Source: Allobranchiibius huperziae (GTDB lineage Bacteria; Actinomycetota; Actinomycetes; Actinomycetales; Dermatophilaceae). Taken from it: 64,000 nt of DNA. Within the stretch, counting starts at the first letter, position 1; every line of letters starts with the position of its first letter. The stretch spans positions 698,929 through 762,928 of the forward strand of contig NZ_JACCFW010000001.1 of the NCBI RefSeq assembly GCF_013410455.1, written 5' to 3'. Made by a program: the position numbers and the translations under genes. Positions 48,594 through 56,308 of this stretch are shown piece after piece. The notes under the pieces are model-generated. The model was not told where the DNA came from, did no database searches, and was given only the letters and a program-made list of their open reading frames with translations.

Positions 48594-49417
48594 CCACGTT
48601 CTTCAGTGACGGGCTGACCGTCGCCCGGCGCAATCTGATCAAGATCAAGCGGGTCCCCGACCTGCTGGTCTTCACCACGCTGCAGCCGATCATGTTCGTG
48701 CTGCTCTTCGGCTACATCTTCGGCAGCCTCGCCGGCCCGGGCAACGCCGGCGGCTACCGGGAGTTCCTCATCGCGGGGATCTTCACCCAGACGCTGGTCT
48801 TCGGCGCGACCATCACCGGGTTCGGGATGGCCGAGGACATGCAGAAGGGCGTCATCGACCGGTTCCGCACGTTGCCCATGCACCCCGGCGCGGTCCTGTT
48901 CGGGCGCACCCTGTCCGACGTGCTCAACAACGTCATCGTGCTGATCGTGATGTCGGTGACGGGGTTGATCATCGGCTGGCGGATCCGCACCGGGGTCCTG
49001 GACGCCGTCTGGGGCTTCGCGCTCCTGCTGCTGTTCGCCTACGCGGTCAGCTGGCTGTTCGCCTACGTCGGGCTGAAGGTGCGCACCCCGGAGATCGTCA
49101 ACAACGCCTCGTTCATGGTGATCTTCCCGTTGACCTTCATCGCCAACACGTTCACCAGTGCGCAGGCGCTGCCGGGTCCGCTGAAGTCGATCGCCGGGTG
49201 GAACCCGGTCTCGACCATCACCTACTCGGCCCGGGACCATTTCGGCAACCTGTTCGCGCTGAAGGTGGCCGGCACCCACCAGCAGCAGCTGGACGCGATC
49301 CGCTACACCTGGGCGCTGCGGCACGCCGACCTCTACACGGTGATCTGGGTGGCGGCGATCCTGGTGATCTTCGTGCCGCTGGCCACGACGACCTACAAGA
49401 AGGCCGTCGCCAAGTAG
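48590..49417 (+). CDS. ABC-2 type permease, DrrB family
   Basis: This 275-residue membrane protein has six predicted helices and the ABC-2 signature (LLFGYIFGSLAGP, GFGMAEDMQKGVIDRFRTLPMHPGAVLFGRTLSD, and the NPVSTITYSARDHFG region). It partners the ATPase upstream, with which it overlaps by four bases. No regulator is adjacent. A strong bidirectional terminator follows. Confidence 0.92.
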   Translation: MTTFFSDGLTVARRNLIKIKRVPDLLVFTTLQPIMFVLLFGYIFGSLAGPGNAGGYREFLIAGIFTQTLVFGATITGFGMAEDMQKGVIDRFRTLPMHPGAVLFGRTLSDVLNNVIVLIVMSVTGLIIGWRIRTGVLDAVWGFALLLLFAYAVSWLFAYVGLKVRTPEIVNNASFMVIFPLTFIANTFTSAQALPGPLKSIAGWNPVSTITYSARDHFGNLFALKVAGTHQQQLDAIRYTWALRHADLYTVIWVAAILVIFVPLATTTYKKAVAK

Positions 49418-49431
49418 CCCGGCCGCCACAG

Positions 49432-49473
49432 CGACAGGCCCGCTCTCCCGTCACCGGGGGAGCGGGCCTGTCG
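49432..49473. terminator. Strong bidirectional terminator between exporter and greA
   Basis: CGACAGGCCCGCTC (49432-49445) pairs perfectly with GAGCGGGCCTGTCG (49460-49473), extended by TCCC/GGGG around a short loop. Confidence 0.85.
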
Positions 49474-49495
49474 TCGTCGGGTCAGGCGCGGACGC

Positions 49496-49984
49496 TCACT
49501 TATAGGGCGTGGCCTGCGTGATCTTGACCTCGATGCTCTTGCCGTTGGGCGCCTCGTACGACGTGGTCTCGCCGACCGACTTGCCGTTGATCGCCGAACC
49601 CAGCGGGGACTTCTCGCTGTAGACGTCGAGGTCGGTGGAGTCGCCGACGATCTCGCGGCTGCCGAGCAGGAAGTGCTCGGTCTCACCGAACATCTCCACG
49701 GTCACCACCATGCCGGGGGCCACCGTGCCCTCCTTGACGGAGGGGCCACCCACCACGGCGTCGCGCAGCAAGGCGTCGAGCTGGCGGATGCGCAGCTCCA
49801 TCTTGCCCTGCTCCTCGCGCGCGGCGTGGTAGCCGCCGTTCTCCTTGAGGTCACCCTCTTCGCGGGCCTCCTCGATCTGGCGGGAGATCTCGGTGCGTCC
49901 TGCGCCGGTGAGGTGGTCGTACTCAGCCTTGAGCCGGTCGTAGGCCTCCTGGGTCAGGAAGCTGGCGTCAGTGGTGCTCGTCAC
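49496..49984 (-). CDS. greA: Transcription elongation factor GreA
   Basis: This 162-residue factor rescues backtracked RNA polymerase by stimulating RNA cleavage. The N-terminal coiled coil carries the acidic tip EEAREEGDLKENGGYHAAREEQ, and the C-terminal FKBP-like domain reads SPLGSAINGKSVGETTSYEAPNGKSIEVKI. The GTG start at 49984 has AAGGAG 7 bases upstream; the 64 extra upstream residues of the open frame have no family match. The position beside DUF4307 and mca matches M. tuberculosis Rv1080c. Confidence 0.93.
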   Translation of the reverse strand: MTSTTDASFLTQEAYDRLKAEYDHLTGAGRTEISRQIEEAREEGDLKENGGYHAAREEQGKMELRIRQLDALLRDAVVGGPSVKEGTVAPGMVVTVEMFGETEHFLLGSREIVGDSTDLDVYSEKSPLGSAINGKSVGETTSYEAPNGKSIEVKITQATPYK

Positions 49985-50221
49985 GGACCTTCTCCTTGCT
50001 GTGCGACAGATGATGTGGTGCGGGTGTCTGGGCCGGGGCGCGGCCCGCGGGCAGGCCGTTTTCGTCACGTGCCCTGTCCGCCCAGGTAATGAAGCGGTCC
50101 GGACCCGGATCGCCCGAGATGTCTCGTGGCGCGCCGGGGGCCGGACCCAGATGCGATCTACCAGTTTAGCTCGCATATGCCGGATGTCACGTTCGTTCCG
50201 GGTTGCGACCTGGTGTCGAGA

Positions 50222-50584
50222 TCAGCGGTAGTGACAGCTGTCCACGGTGCCGGTGACCGCCCGCGTGACGGTGCGGACGGTCCGGATGTAGCGCACGACG
50301 TCCTTGCGGGTAGCGGGCAGATCGACCGTGGTCACCCCCACCTGGGAGTGCTCGTTGTCCTGCGCCTCGATGGTGCAGCTGACCGGCTTGCCGTTCTGGT
50401 TGATGACATCGAAGGTGACCTGCACCCTGGTGTCGCTCACGATGTCGTGGCCGGCGTCGGACCACTGCACGCCACGAGTGGCGGCGATCCCGAACCAGAT
50501 GGCGAAGGCGCTCATGACCAGCACCCCCAGGGTGCCGATGAGCCACCACTTGCCCTGTCCGGGCGCGGGTCGAGGGATCGGCAT
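50222..50584 (-). CDS. DUF4307 membrane protein
   Basis: This 120-residue protein has one N-terminal membrane helix (WWLIGTLGVLVMSAFAIWFGIAA) and an extracytoplasmic beta domain (VQVTFDVINQNGKPVSCTIEAQDNEHSQVGV), the DUF4307 layout of Actinobacteria. No function is known. ATG 50584 follows a TAGTCT box by 8 bases; TTG 50593 would overlap that box. It is divergent from mca, as in M. tuberculosis Rv1081c. Confidence 0.82.
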   Translation of the reverse strand: MPIPRPAPGQGKWWLIGTLGVLVMSAFAIWFGIAATRGVQWSDAGHDIVSDTRVQVTFDVINQNGKPVSCTIEAQDNEHSQVGVTTVDLPATRKDVVRYIRTVRTVTRAVTGTVDSCHYR

Positions 50585-50598
50585 GGGATGCAAGACTA
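50585..50598 (-). promoter_or_regulatory. -10 box of a leaderless promoter (DUF4307 gene)
   Basis: Minus-strand TAGTCT (50598-50593), 8 bases, then ATG at 50584. Confidence 0.45.
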
Positions 50599-50614
50599 GG
50601 CGCTGTTCTTAAGT

Positions 50615-50624
50615 GTTCATGAAC
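50615..50624. promoter_or_regulatory. Palindrome in the DUF4307-mca divergent region
   Basis: GTTCATGAAC is a perfect 10-bp palindrome 20 bases before the mca ATG, in an otherwise AT-richer patch; it is a possible operator. Confidence 0.25.
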
Positions 50625-50643
50625 GTGTGTCGATGAGGTGACG

Positions 50644-51600
50644 ATGACCGGCAGCCTGCGCCTGATGGCAGTGCATGCGCATCCCGACGACGAGTCCAGC
50701 AAGGGCTCGGCGACCATGGCCCGTTACGTCGCCGAGGGGCATGACGTGATGGTCGTGTCCTGCACCGGCGGCGAGCGTGGCGACATCCTCAATCCCCGGC
50801 TGAAGGACGATGCCGAGATCCTGCGGGACATGCCGGAGGTGCGCCGCCGCGAGATGGCGGCGGCCCAGGCGATCCTCGGGGTGCAGCACACCTGGCTCGG
50901 CTTCGTCGACTCCGGTCTGCCGGAGGGCGACCCGTTGCCCGACCTGCCCGCGGGCTGCTTCGCCCTGGAGCCTCTCGAGGTGACCACGGAGGCGCTGGTG
51001 CGGGTGGTGCGCGCGTTCCGCCCGCACGTCATGACGACGTACGACGAGAACGGCGGCTATCCCCACCCCGACCACATCATGTGCCACAACGTCTCCGTCG
51101 CCGCCTTCCGCGCGGCTGGCGACCCGTCGGCGTACCCGGGCGCCGGGCCGGCCTGGCAGCCGCTGAAGCTCTACTACGACCGGGGCTTCTCCCGGGGCAA
51201 GATGCTCGCCATGCACGAGGCGTTGCTCGCCGCGGGCAAGGAATCGCCGTTCGGTGAGTGGATGAAGCGTTGGGAGGACCGGCCGGAGGGTCGCGTCACC
51301 ACCCGGATCCAGTGCGCTGACTACTTCCCCGTCCGCGAGCGCGCGCTGCTCGCCCATGCCACGCAGATCGATCCGGACGGGTCGTTCTTCGCGATCCCGG
51401 CCAAGGAGCAGGGCGCCATCTGGCCCACCGAGGAATGGGATCTGGCGATGTCCTACGTGCCTGTGCCGGACGACGAGGACGACCTGTTCGCCGGGCTCGG
51501 CACCGAGGCGGACGCCGACGCGCTCGCGTCGGGCGGCCCCCACAATCTCGTGATCGACGACGTCGCCGCACGCGTCGTCCCGGAGCCCGCCCGTGGGTGA
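50644..51600 (+). CDS. mca: Mycothiol conjugate amidase Mca
   Basis: This 318-residue zinc enzyme of the PIG-L/LmbE fold cleaves mycothiol S-conjugates during detoxification. It has [18 protein letters not shown] (zinc His-x-x-Asp-Asp), [10 protein letters not shown], and [12 protein letters not shown] with the third zinc His. The longer C-terminal part ([22 protein letters not shown]) separates Mca from the shorter deacetylase MshB. ATG 50644 has GAGG about 5 bases upstream; GTG 50638 is possible. Its presence implies the organism makes mycothiol. Confidence 0.9.
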   Translation: MTGSLRLMAVHAHPDDESSKGSATMARYVAEGHDVMVVSCTGGERGDILNPRLKDDAEILRDMPEVRRREMAAAQAILGVQHTWLGFVDSGLPEGDPLPDLPAGCFALEPLEVTTEALVRVVRAFRPHVMTTYDENGGYPHPDHIMCHNVSVAAFRAAGDPSAYPGAGPAWQPLKLYYDRGFSRGKMLAMHEALLAAGKESPFGEWMKRWEDRPEGRVTTRIQCADYFPVRERALLAHATQIDPDGSFFAIPAKEQGAIWPTEEWDLAMSYVPVPDDEDDLFAGLGTEADADALASGGPHNLVIDDVAARVVPEPARG

Positions 51601-51820
51601 GGAAGAGGCCACCAACGTCACGGCGGGAATCTGGGGGTTCCTGATCCTCTTCGCGCTGGCGATGGCCTGCTGGTTCCTCTACCGCAGCATGAACCGGCAT
51701 CTGCGCAACGTGCGGATGCAGCACGAGGCGGACCTCAAGGCACAGCAGGACCGGGCACCTGCCGGCGGGCAGGCGTCGGCCGAGGCCGGCGGGAAACGTC
51801 CGGAGGATCTGCCCGGCTGA
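51593..51820 (+). CDS. Small single-pass membrane protein after mca
   Basis: This 75-residue protein has one membrane helix ([22 protein letters not shown]), then a basic/helical stretch and a Gly/Ala-rich tail. GTG 51593 overlaps the mca stop by 8 bases, so it is co-translated. A similar small gene follows mca in M. tuberculosis (Rv1083). Its function is unknown; a link to mycothiol chemistry is only positional. Confidence 0.7.
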   Translation: MGEEEATNVTAGIWGFLILFALAMACWFLYRSMNRHLRNVRMQHEADLKAQQDRAPAGGQASAEAGGKRPEDLPG

Positions 51821-51825
51821 ACGCC

Positions 51826-52542
51826 TCAGGCGACCCCGGGGTGGGTGTAGATCGCCAGTGATGCCGCGGTGTAGTGCGCCGCGAACGCCAGCACGGTGAA
51901 GGCGTGGAAGACCTCGTGGAACCCGAACCAGCGAGGTGAGGGATTCGGGCGCTTGATGCCGTAGACGAGCGCTCCGACGGTGTAGAGCAGGCCGCCGGCC
52001 GCGATCAGCGTCACCACCACCACGCCGCCCGAGTGCATCATCGGGACGAAGTAGAAGACGGCCACCCAGCCGAGCGCGACGTAGATCGGGGTGTAGAGCC
52101 ATCGGGGGGCGCCCACCCACAGGGTGCGGAACAGCACTCCGCCGATGGCGCCGGACCAGACGATCACGAGCAACGTGGTGGCCTGCGCACGGGGCAGGAG
52201 CATCAGCGCGAACGGCGTGTAGGTGCCCGCGATGATCAGGAAGATGTTCGAGTGGTCCGCCCGCTTGAGCAGGCCTCCGGCGCGCGGACCCCACGTGCCG
52301 CGGTGGTAGATCGCGGAGGTGGTGAAGAGCAGCAGGGCCGTGACCCCGAAGACGATGGCGCCGATGCGCGGTTTGCCGCTCGGCGCGAGCACGATCATCA
52401 CGATGGCCGCCGCCAGGGTGAGCGGAACCATCCCGAGGTGCAGCCAGCCCCGCAACCGGGGCTTGACCAGGCGCACCAGTTCGGCGGCCTCCTGCTGCAC
52501 CGTCTCGACGGCGTTGCTGATGGGTTGAATCACCTTCGTCAT
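51826..52542 (-). CDS. Hemolysin III / PAQR family membrane protein
   Basis: This 238-residue seven-helix protein matches the TrhA/YqfA branch: LTLAAAIVMIVLAPSG, TSAIYHRGTW (Ser/His of the hydrolase-like site), KRADHSNIFLIIAGTYTPFAL and FHEVFHAFTVLAFAAHY with two His. Bacterial members affect membrane lipid homeostasis; haemolysis is not their general role. ATG 52542 (MTKVIQ) is chosen because the upstream extension is low-complexity; no clear ribosome site is seen. It corresponds in place and strand to Rv1085c. Confidence 0.87.
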   Translation of the reverse strand: MTKVIQPISNAVETVQQEAAELVRLVKPRLRGWLHLGMVPLTLAAAIVMIVLAPSGKPRIGAIVFGVTALLLFTTSAIYHRGTWGPRAGGLLKRADHSNIFLIIAGTYTPFALMLLPRAQATTLLVIVWSGAIGGVLFRTLWVGAPRWLYTPIYVALGWVAVFYFVPMMHSGGVVVVTLIAAGGLLYTVGALVYGIKRPNPSPRWFGFHEVFHAFTVLAFAAHYTAASLAIYTHPGVA

Positions 52543-52735
52543 GCTAGGGCGTGCGCCTGTGCATTCGCGGTGACGACAGCTACACCATCCGGCGACGGAT
52601 TGGTGAACTCCACCCACGACCGGCCCGCACCGAGCACCGGACGCCAGCTGACCCCCTCGCCACGAAGAGGCGGACTACCCTGGGCACGCGACGGGCCGAA
52701 CGCCCGGACCGGGCAGCGACGAGGGAGAGCTAGCG

Positions 52736-53500
52736 ATGCGGGGTGTCCGCGATCTGGCGTACGGGCTCTACGAACGTCGACTCGCCCGGTCGCTGCCGAC
52801 GGCCAATCTGCCGCGGCACGTCGGGGTGATCCTGGACGGCAACCGGCGGTGGGCAAAGCTCCGCGGTGGCGACGCGGCCCACGGGACGCAGGCGGGTGCG
52901 GACAACATCGAGCCCCTGCTCACGTGGTGCGAGGAGGTCGGGGTCGAGGTCGTCACGCTGTGGCTGCTGTCCACCGACAACCTGACGGCGCGCGGATCCG
53001 AACTGGACTCCTTGCTGGCCATCATCGAGGGAGTGGTCGCCGACCTCGCCGATCGCGGGCGGTGGCGACTCAACCCCATGGGTGCGCTCGATCTGCTGCC
53101 GGATCACACCCGGAAGGTGCTGAAGGAAGCGGGGGAACTGACCAGGGAGACCTCCGGCCTCATCGTCAACATCGCGGTCGGCTACGGCGGGCGGCAGGAG
53201 ATCGCGGACGCCGTCCGGTCGATGCTGCACGAGCACGCGGCCCAGGGCGTCTCGATCGAGGAGCTCGCCCAGATCCTGGACGTCGAGCACATCTCGGCTC
53301 ACCTCTACACCAAGGGCCAGCCCGACCCGGACCTGGTGATCCGCACGTCCGGCGAGCAACGGCTGGGCGGTTTCCTGCTCTGGCAGAGCGCGCACTCGGA
53401 GTTCTACTTCTGCGAGGCCTACTGGCCCGACTTCCGGCGGGTGGACTTCCTGCGGGCACTGCGCTCCTACGCCGAGCGCGAGCGCCGCTTCGGCGCCTGA
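52736..53500 (+). CDS. Isoprenyl transferase (cis-prenyltransferase)
   Basis: This 254-residue enzyme of the UppS family makes cis-polyprenyl or Z-farnesyl diphosphate for envelope lipid carriers. It has HVGVILDGNRRWAK (catalytic Asp), TLWLLSTDNL, IVNIAVGYGGRQEIADAVR and RTSGEQRLGGFLLWQSAHSEFYFCEAYWPDF. GGGAGAG lies 7-13 bases before the ATG. Its position matches M. tuberculosis Rv1086, a short-chain Z-farnesyl enzyme, so this may be the short-chain paralogue rather than the main UppS; product length needs an assay. Confidence 0.9.
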   Translation: MRGVRDLAYGLYERRLARSLPTANLPRHVGVILDGNRRWAKLRGGDAAHGTQAGADNIEPLLTWCEEVGVEVVTLWLLSTDNLTARGSELDSLLAIIEGVVADLADRGRWRLNPMGALDLLPDHTRKVLKEAGELTRETSGLIVNIAVGYGGRQEIADAVRSMLHEHAAQGVSIEELAQILDVEHISAHLYTKGQPDPDLVIRTSGEQRLGGFLLWQSAHSEFYFCEAYWPDFRRVDFLRALRSYAERERRFGA

Positions 53501-53551
53501 GCACCGTCTACGAACCCGGCACCGAGCGGTCGGCCCGCGCGCCCAAACGCC

Positions 53552-53833
53552 ATGGAATGTGACGGGTGGGGCGGGTGTGACGACGGCGTGTTAACGCCGG
53601 ATGAATCCGGGTCACGACACGGCACCGGTTGCATCGTTCTCAGGGTTCGGCGGCTTAGCGTCGTACTCGACACGAGGGCACGACGCCCCCGCGTTCGGGA
53701 GGCCCACCAGATGCAGCGAACCCGCTGCGGATCGGGGGCCGGCACCGGCACCCGCAAGGGCCCGGTCCCGGCCACGTTCCGCGAGTTGCCGGTCACGGAC
53801 ACCGTGCCGCGCCGGCGAAGGAGTCGGTCATGA
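53552..53833 (+). CDS. Possible PhoAT-like antitoxin ORF upstream of phoH2
   Basis: This 93-residue basic reading frame has an Arg-rich tail VPRRRRSRS and a Gly/Thr-rich middle. Its TGA overlaps the phoH2 ATG as ATGA. Mycobacterial phoH2 genes are preceded by an overlapping short antitoxin gene, phoAT; I infer a possible counterpart from position and overlap only, not similarity. A start at ATG 53711 would give about 40 residues. A TAGCGT box at 53656-53661 could start a transcript near 53668, after the first ATG. Otherwise this 329-base gap is plain leader. Confidence 0.3.
   Translation: MECDGWGGCDDGVLTPDESGSRHGTGCIVLRVRRLSVVLDTRARRPRVREAHQMQRTRCGSGAGTGTRKGPVPATFRELPVTDTVPRRRRSRS
53656..53661 (+). 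promoter_or_regulatory. Candidate -10 box upstream of phoH2
   Basis: TAGCGT would start a transcript near 53668 with about 160 bases before phoH2. Confidence 0.3.
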
Positions 53834-55137
53834 CGTCTGCAGCTGTGCCCTCCCGCCGCACCTATGTCCTGGACACCTCGGTGCTGCTCTCCGATCCACG
53901 CGCGATGAACCGCTTCCACGAGCACGAGGTCGTGCTCCCCGTCGTCGTCGTGACCGAGCTGGAGGGCAAGCGTCACCACCCGGAACTGGGCTACTTCGCG
54001 CGCAGCGCCCTGCGGATGCTGGACGACCTGCGGGTCGAGCACGGGCGCCTGGACGCCCCGGTGCCGATCGGGGAGGGCGGCAGCCTGCGGGTGGAGCTCA
54101 ACCACACGGACCCGCAGTCGCTGCCCGCCGGCTTCCGCCTCGGTGACAACGACACCCGGATCCTCGCGGTCGCGCGCAACCTGGCCAACGAGGGCGCGGA
54201 CGTCACGGTCGTCAGCAAGGACCTGCCGATGCGGGTCAAGGCATCCGCCGTCGGACTGCCCGCGGAGGAGTACCGCGCCGAGCTGGCCGTGGAGAGCGGC
54301 TGGACCGGCATCGCCGAGGTCGAGCTGGCCGCCGAGGAGATGGACGCGCTCTACGACGCGGGCCAGGTCGAGTCGGCGCAGGCCGCCGAACTTCCCACGA
54401 ACACCGGTGTGGTGCTGCTCGGCCCGCGCGGCAGCGCGCTCGGCCGGGTCATGTCGGACAAGAGCGTGCGCCTCGTGCGGGGCGACCGTGACGCGTTCGG
54501 TCTGCACGGCCGGTCGGCGGAGCAGCGGATCGCGCTGGACCTTCTGATGGATCCCGACATCGGCATCATGAGCATGGGTGGCCGCGCGGGCACCGGTAAG
54601 TCCGCGCTCGCCCTCTGCGCGGGCCTCGAGGCCGTGATGGAACGCCGCCAGCACCGCAAGGTGATCGTCTTCCGCCCGTTGTACGCCGTCGGCGGCCAGG
54701 ATCTGGGCTACCTGCCCGGCAGTGAGAACGAGAAGATGGGCCCGTGGGCCCAGGCGGTCTTCGACACGCTGAGCGCCGTCGTCTCCCGCGAGGTGGTCGA
54801 GGAGGTGCTCGACCGCGAACTGCTCGAGGTGCTTCCGCTGACCCACATCCGGGGCCGGTCGCTGCACGACGCGTTCGTGATCGTGGACGAGGCACAGTCC
54901 CTGGAACGCAACGTGCTGCTCACGGTGCTGTCCCGGATCGGGCAGAACTCCCGGGTCGTGCTCACCCACGACGTCGCCCAGCGGGACAACCTGCGCGTCG
55001 GGCGTCACGACGGGGTCGCGGCGATCATCGAGAAGCTGAAGGGCAACCCCCTCTTCGGTCACGTCACGCTGCACCGGTCCGAGCGCAGCCCGATCGCGGC
55101 TCTGGTCACCGACCTGCTGGAAGGCCCCGACGCCTGA
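53830..55137 (+). CDS. phoH2: PhoH2: PIN-domain RNase fused to PhoH ATPase/helicase
   Basis: This 435-residue fusion has an N-terminal PIN nuclease with acidic residues in [19 protein letters not shown] and [14 protein letters not shown]-terminal PhoH ATPase follows with Walker [14 protein letters not shown] and Walker [11 protein letters not shown]. In mycobacteria PhoH2 unwinds and cuts RNA and belongs to a toxin-antitoxin pair. AAGGAG is 6 bases before ATG 53830. A perfect 15-bp terminator follows. It corresponds to Rv1095. Confidence 0.92.
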   Translation: MTSAAVPSRRTYVLDTSVLLSDPRAMNRFHEHEVVLPVVVVTELEGKRHHPELGYFARSALRMLDDLRVEHGRLDAPVPIGEGGSLRVELNHTDPQSLPAGFRLGDNDTRILAVARNLANEGADVTVVSKDLPMRVKASAVGLPAEEYRAELAVESGWTGIAEVELAAEEMDALYDAGQVESAQAAELPTNTGVVLLGPRGSALGRVMSDKSVRLVRGDRDAFGLHGRSAEQRIALDLLMDPDIGIMSMGGRAGTGKSALALCAGLEAVMERRQHRKVIVFRPLYAVGGQDLGYLPGSENEKMGPWAQAVFDTLSAVVSREVVEEVLDRELLEVLPLTHIRGRSLHDAFVIVDEAQSLERNVLLTVLSRIGQNSRVVLTHDVAQRDNLRVGRHDGVAAIIEKLKGNPLFGHVTLHRSERSPIAALVTDLLEGPDA

Positions 55138-55161
55138 GAATTCTCCATTCCTGAGCGATGT

Positions 55162-55194
55162 AGCCCGGGTGCGGCCGATGGCCGCACCCGGGCT
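55162..55194 (+). terminator. Strong terminator after phoH2
   Basis: AGCCCGGGTGCGGCC (55162-55176) and GGCCGCACCCGGGCT (55180-55194) pair perfectly around the loop GAT. Confidence 0.85.
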
Positions 55195-55434
55195 CTTCCA
55201 TGCGCTGAGTGTGCGTACTTCCGTGGTGCCGATGAGGGCCATGGGGCGGGTGGTGGTGACCCTGCTCACGAGGGGTGGGGCTCGATTGGACAAGCGTGAA
55301 GTAGTCAGGCAGGGTGATTGTTGGTCTCGATTCGATAACGCCGTTGAAGCGGCAAGAATCGGTTCCCGTGAGCGGCTGCGACCCGGCCGCTTTTCTATGC
55401 CGAGTGTCGCCCATCGAAAGGCTGTTCCATCTCC
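55195..55434 (+). promoter_or_regulatory. 240-base leader of the secreted transglycosylase-like gene
   Basis: This gene-free region precedes the cell-wall gene. At 55371-55391 AGCGGC/GCCGCT form a short hairpin directly followed by TTTT, 40 bases before the ATG, resembling an attenuator. Upstream, CGCCGTTGAAGCGG and neighbouring segments could fold alternatively. A TTGGAC at 55286 is a possible -35 without a good -10. I do not recognise the ydaO (c-di-AMP) riboswitch motifs often found before such genes. Confidence 0.3.
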
Positions 55435-56211
55435 ATGTCACGCAACGTAGGCCGTCACCGCACGTCCCGGCGGGGCGGCGCTCAGCTGCTGCGTCGTCCT
55501 GCGGTCCTCACCTCCGCCGCGATCGCGACCGTTTCGATGAGTGCCACCGCGTATGCCTCGACCAGTGGCACGATCGGCGCGTCGAACACCGACGCGCTGA
55601 CGCGCTCCGAGCAGGCGACGGTGCCCGCCACCGCGAACTCCGCCGCCGACACGGCCGCGAAGGCCGCATTGATGAAGCGCGCCGCCGCAGCACGCGGCAG
55701 CGTCACGTCCCGGTCGCTGGCCCGGCAGGCCACCCTCGCCGCCGCTGCTCGCGCCAACCAGGCTGCCGCGCAGAAGTCGAGCACCGCCGCCAAGAAGGCC
55801 GCCGCCGCCAAGAAGGCTGCCGCGGCGAAGAAGGCCGCGGCCGCCCGCCAGGCCGCCGCCTCCAAGAAGGCGTCGACCCCCCGCAGCAATCCCGCGCCCG
55901 TGATCTCCGGTGGCAACCCGCAGGCGATCGCCGCGAGCATGCTGTCCAGCTACGGCTGGAACTCAGGCCAGATGAGCTGCCTCGTCAGCCTGTGGAACAA
56001 GGAGTCCGGCTGGAACCCCAGCGCGGACAACGCCTCCTCCGGCGCGTACGGCATTCCGCAGTCGCTGCCCGGCAGCAAGATGGCGAGCGCCGGTGCCGAC
56101 TGGCGCACCAACCCGGCCACCCAGATCAAGTGGGGCCTCGGCTACATCAAGGGCTCCTACGGTTCGCCCTGCGGCGCCTGGGCGCACTCGCAGGCCACCA
56201 ACTGGTACTGA
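55435..56211 (+). CDS. Secreted lytic-transglycosylase-like protein
   Basis: This 258-residue exported protein has a signal peptide with basic start RRGGAQLLRRP and hydrophobic core VLTSAAIATVSMSATAYA. An Ala/Lys-rich linker has near-repeats of AAAAKK (about residues 115-145). The C-terminal domain WNSGQMSCLVSLWNKESGWNPSADN..SGAYGIPQSLPGSKM resembles the aggregation-promoting-factor/lysozyme-like fold, with Glu in KESGW as the likely acid. It probably acts on peptidoglycan. No Shine-Dalgarno is close to the ATG. Confidence 0.82.
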   Translation: MSRNVGRHRTSRRGGAQLLRRPAVLTSAAIATVSMSATAYASTSGTIGASNTDALTRSEQATVPATANSAADTAAKAALMKRAAAARGSVTSRSLARQATLAAAARANQAAAQKSSTAAKKAAAAKKAAAAKKAAAARQAAASKKASTPRSNPAPVISGGNPQAIAASMLSSYGWNSGQMSCLVSLWNKESGWNPSADNASSGAYGIPQSLPGSKMASAGADWRTNPATQIKWGLGYIKGSYGSPCGAWAHSQATNWY

Positions 56212-56252
56212 TCCACACCGATCGGGGCGCGCCGCTGCCCCGACGTACGTTG

Positions 56253-56286
56253 AAGGCCGCACTCCCGACCGCAGGGGTGCGGCCTT
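56253..56286 (+). terminator. Terminator after the transglycosylase-like gene
   Basis: AAGGCCGCAC (56253-56262) pairs with GTGCGGCCTT (56277-56286), with CCC/GGG pairing inside and loop GACCGCA. Confidence 0.7.
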
Positions 56287-56295
56287 CGTCATCGA

Positions 56296-56308
56296 TAGCG
56301 TGGCGTCC
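56296..56308 (+). promoter_or_regulatory. -10 box of a leaderless promoter (gluconate permease)
   Basis: TAGCGT at 56296-56301, 7 bases, then ATG at 56309. Confidence 0.55.

Noticed and set aside
55195-55434. ydaO-type c-di-AMP riboswitch before the secreted transglycosylase-like gene
   Set aside because: The conserved CCGGGGGACCC and GGTGCCGAACCCGTCAGC-type motifs of that class are absent.
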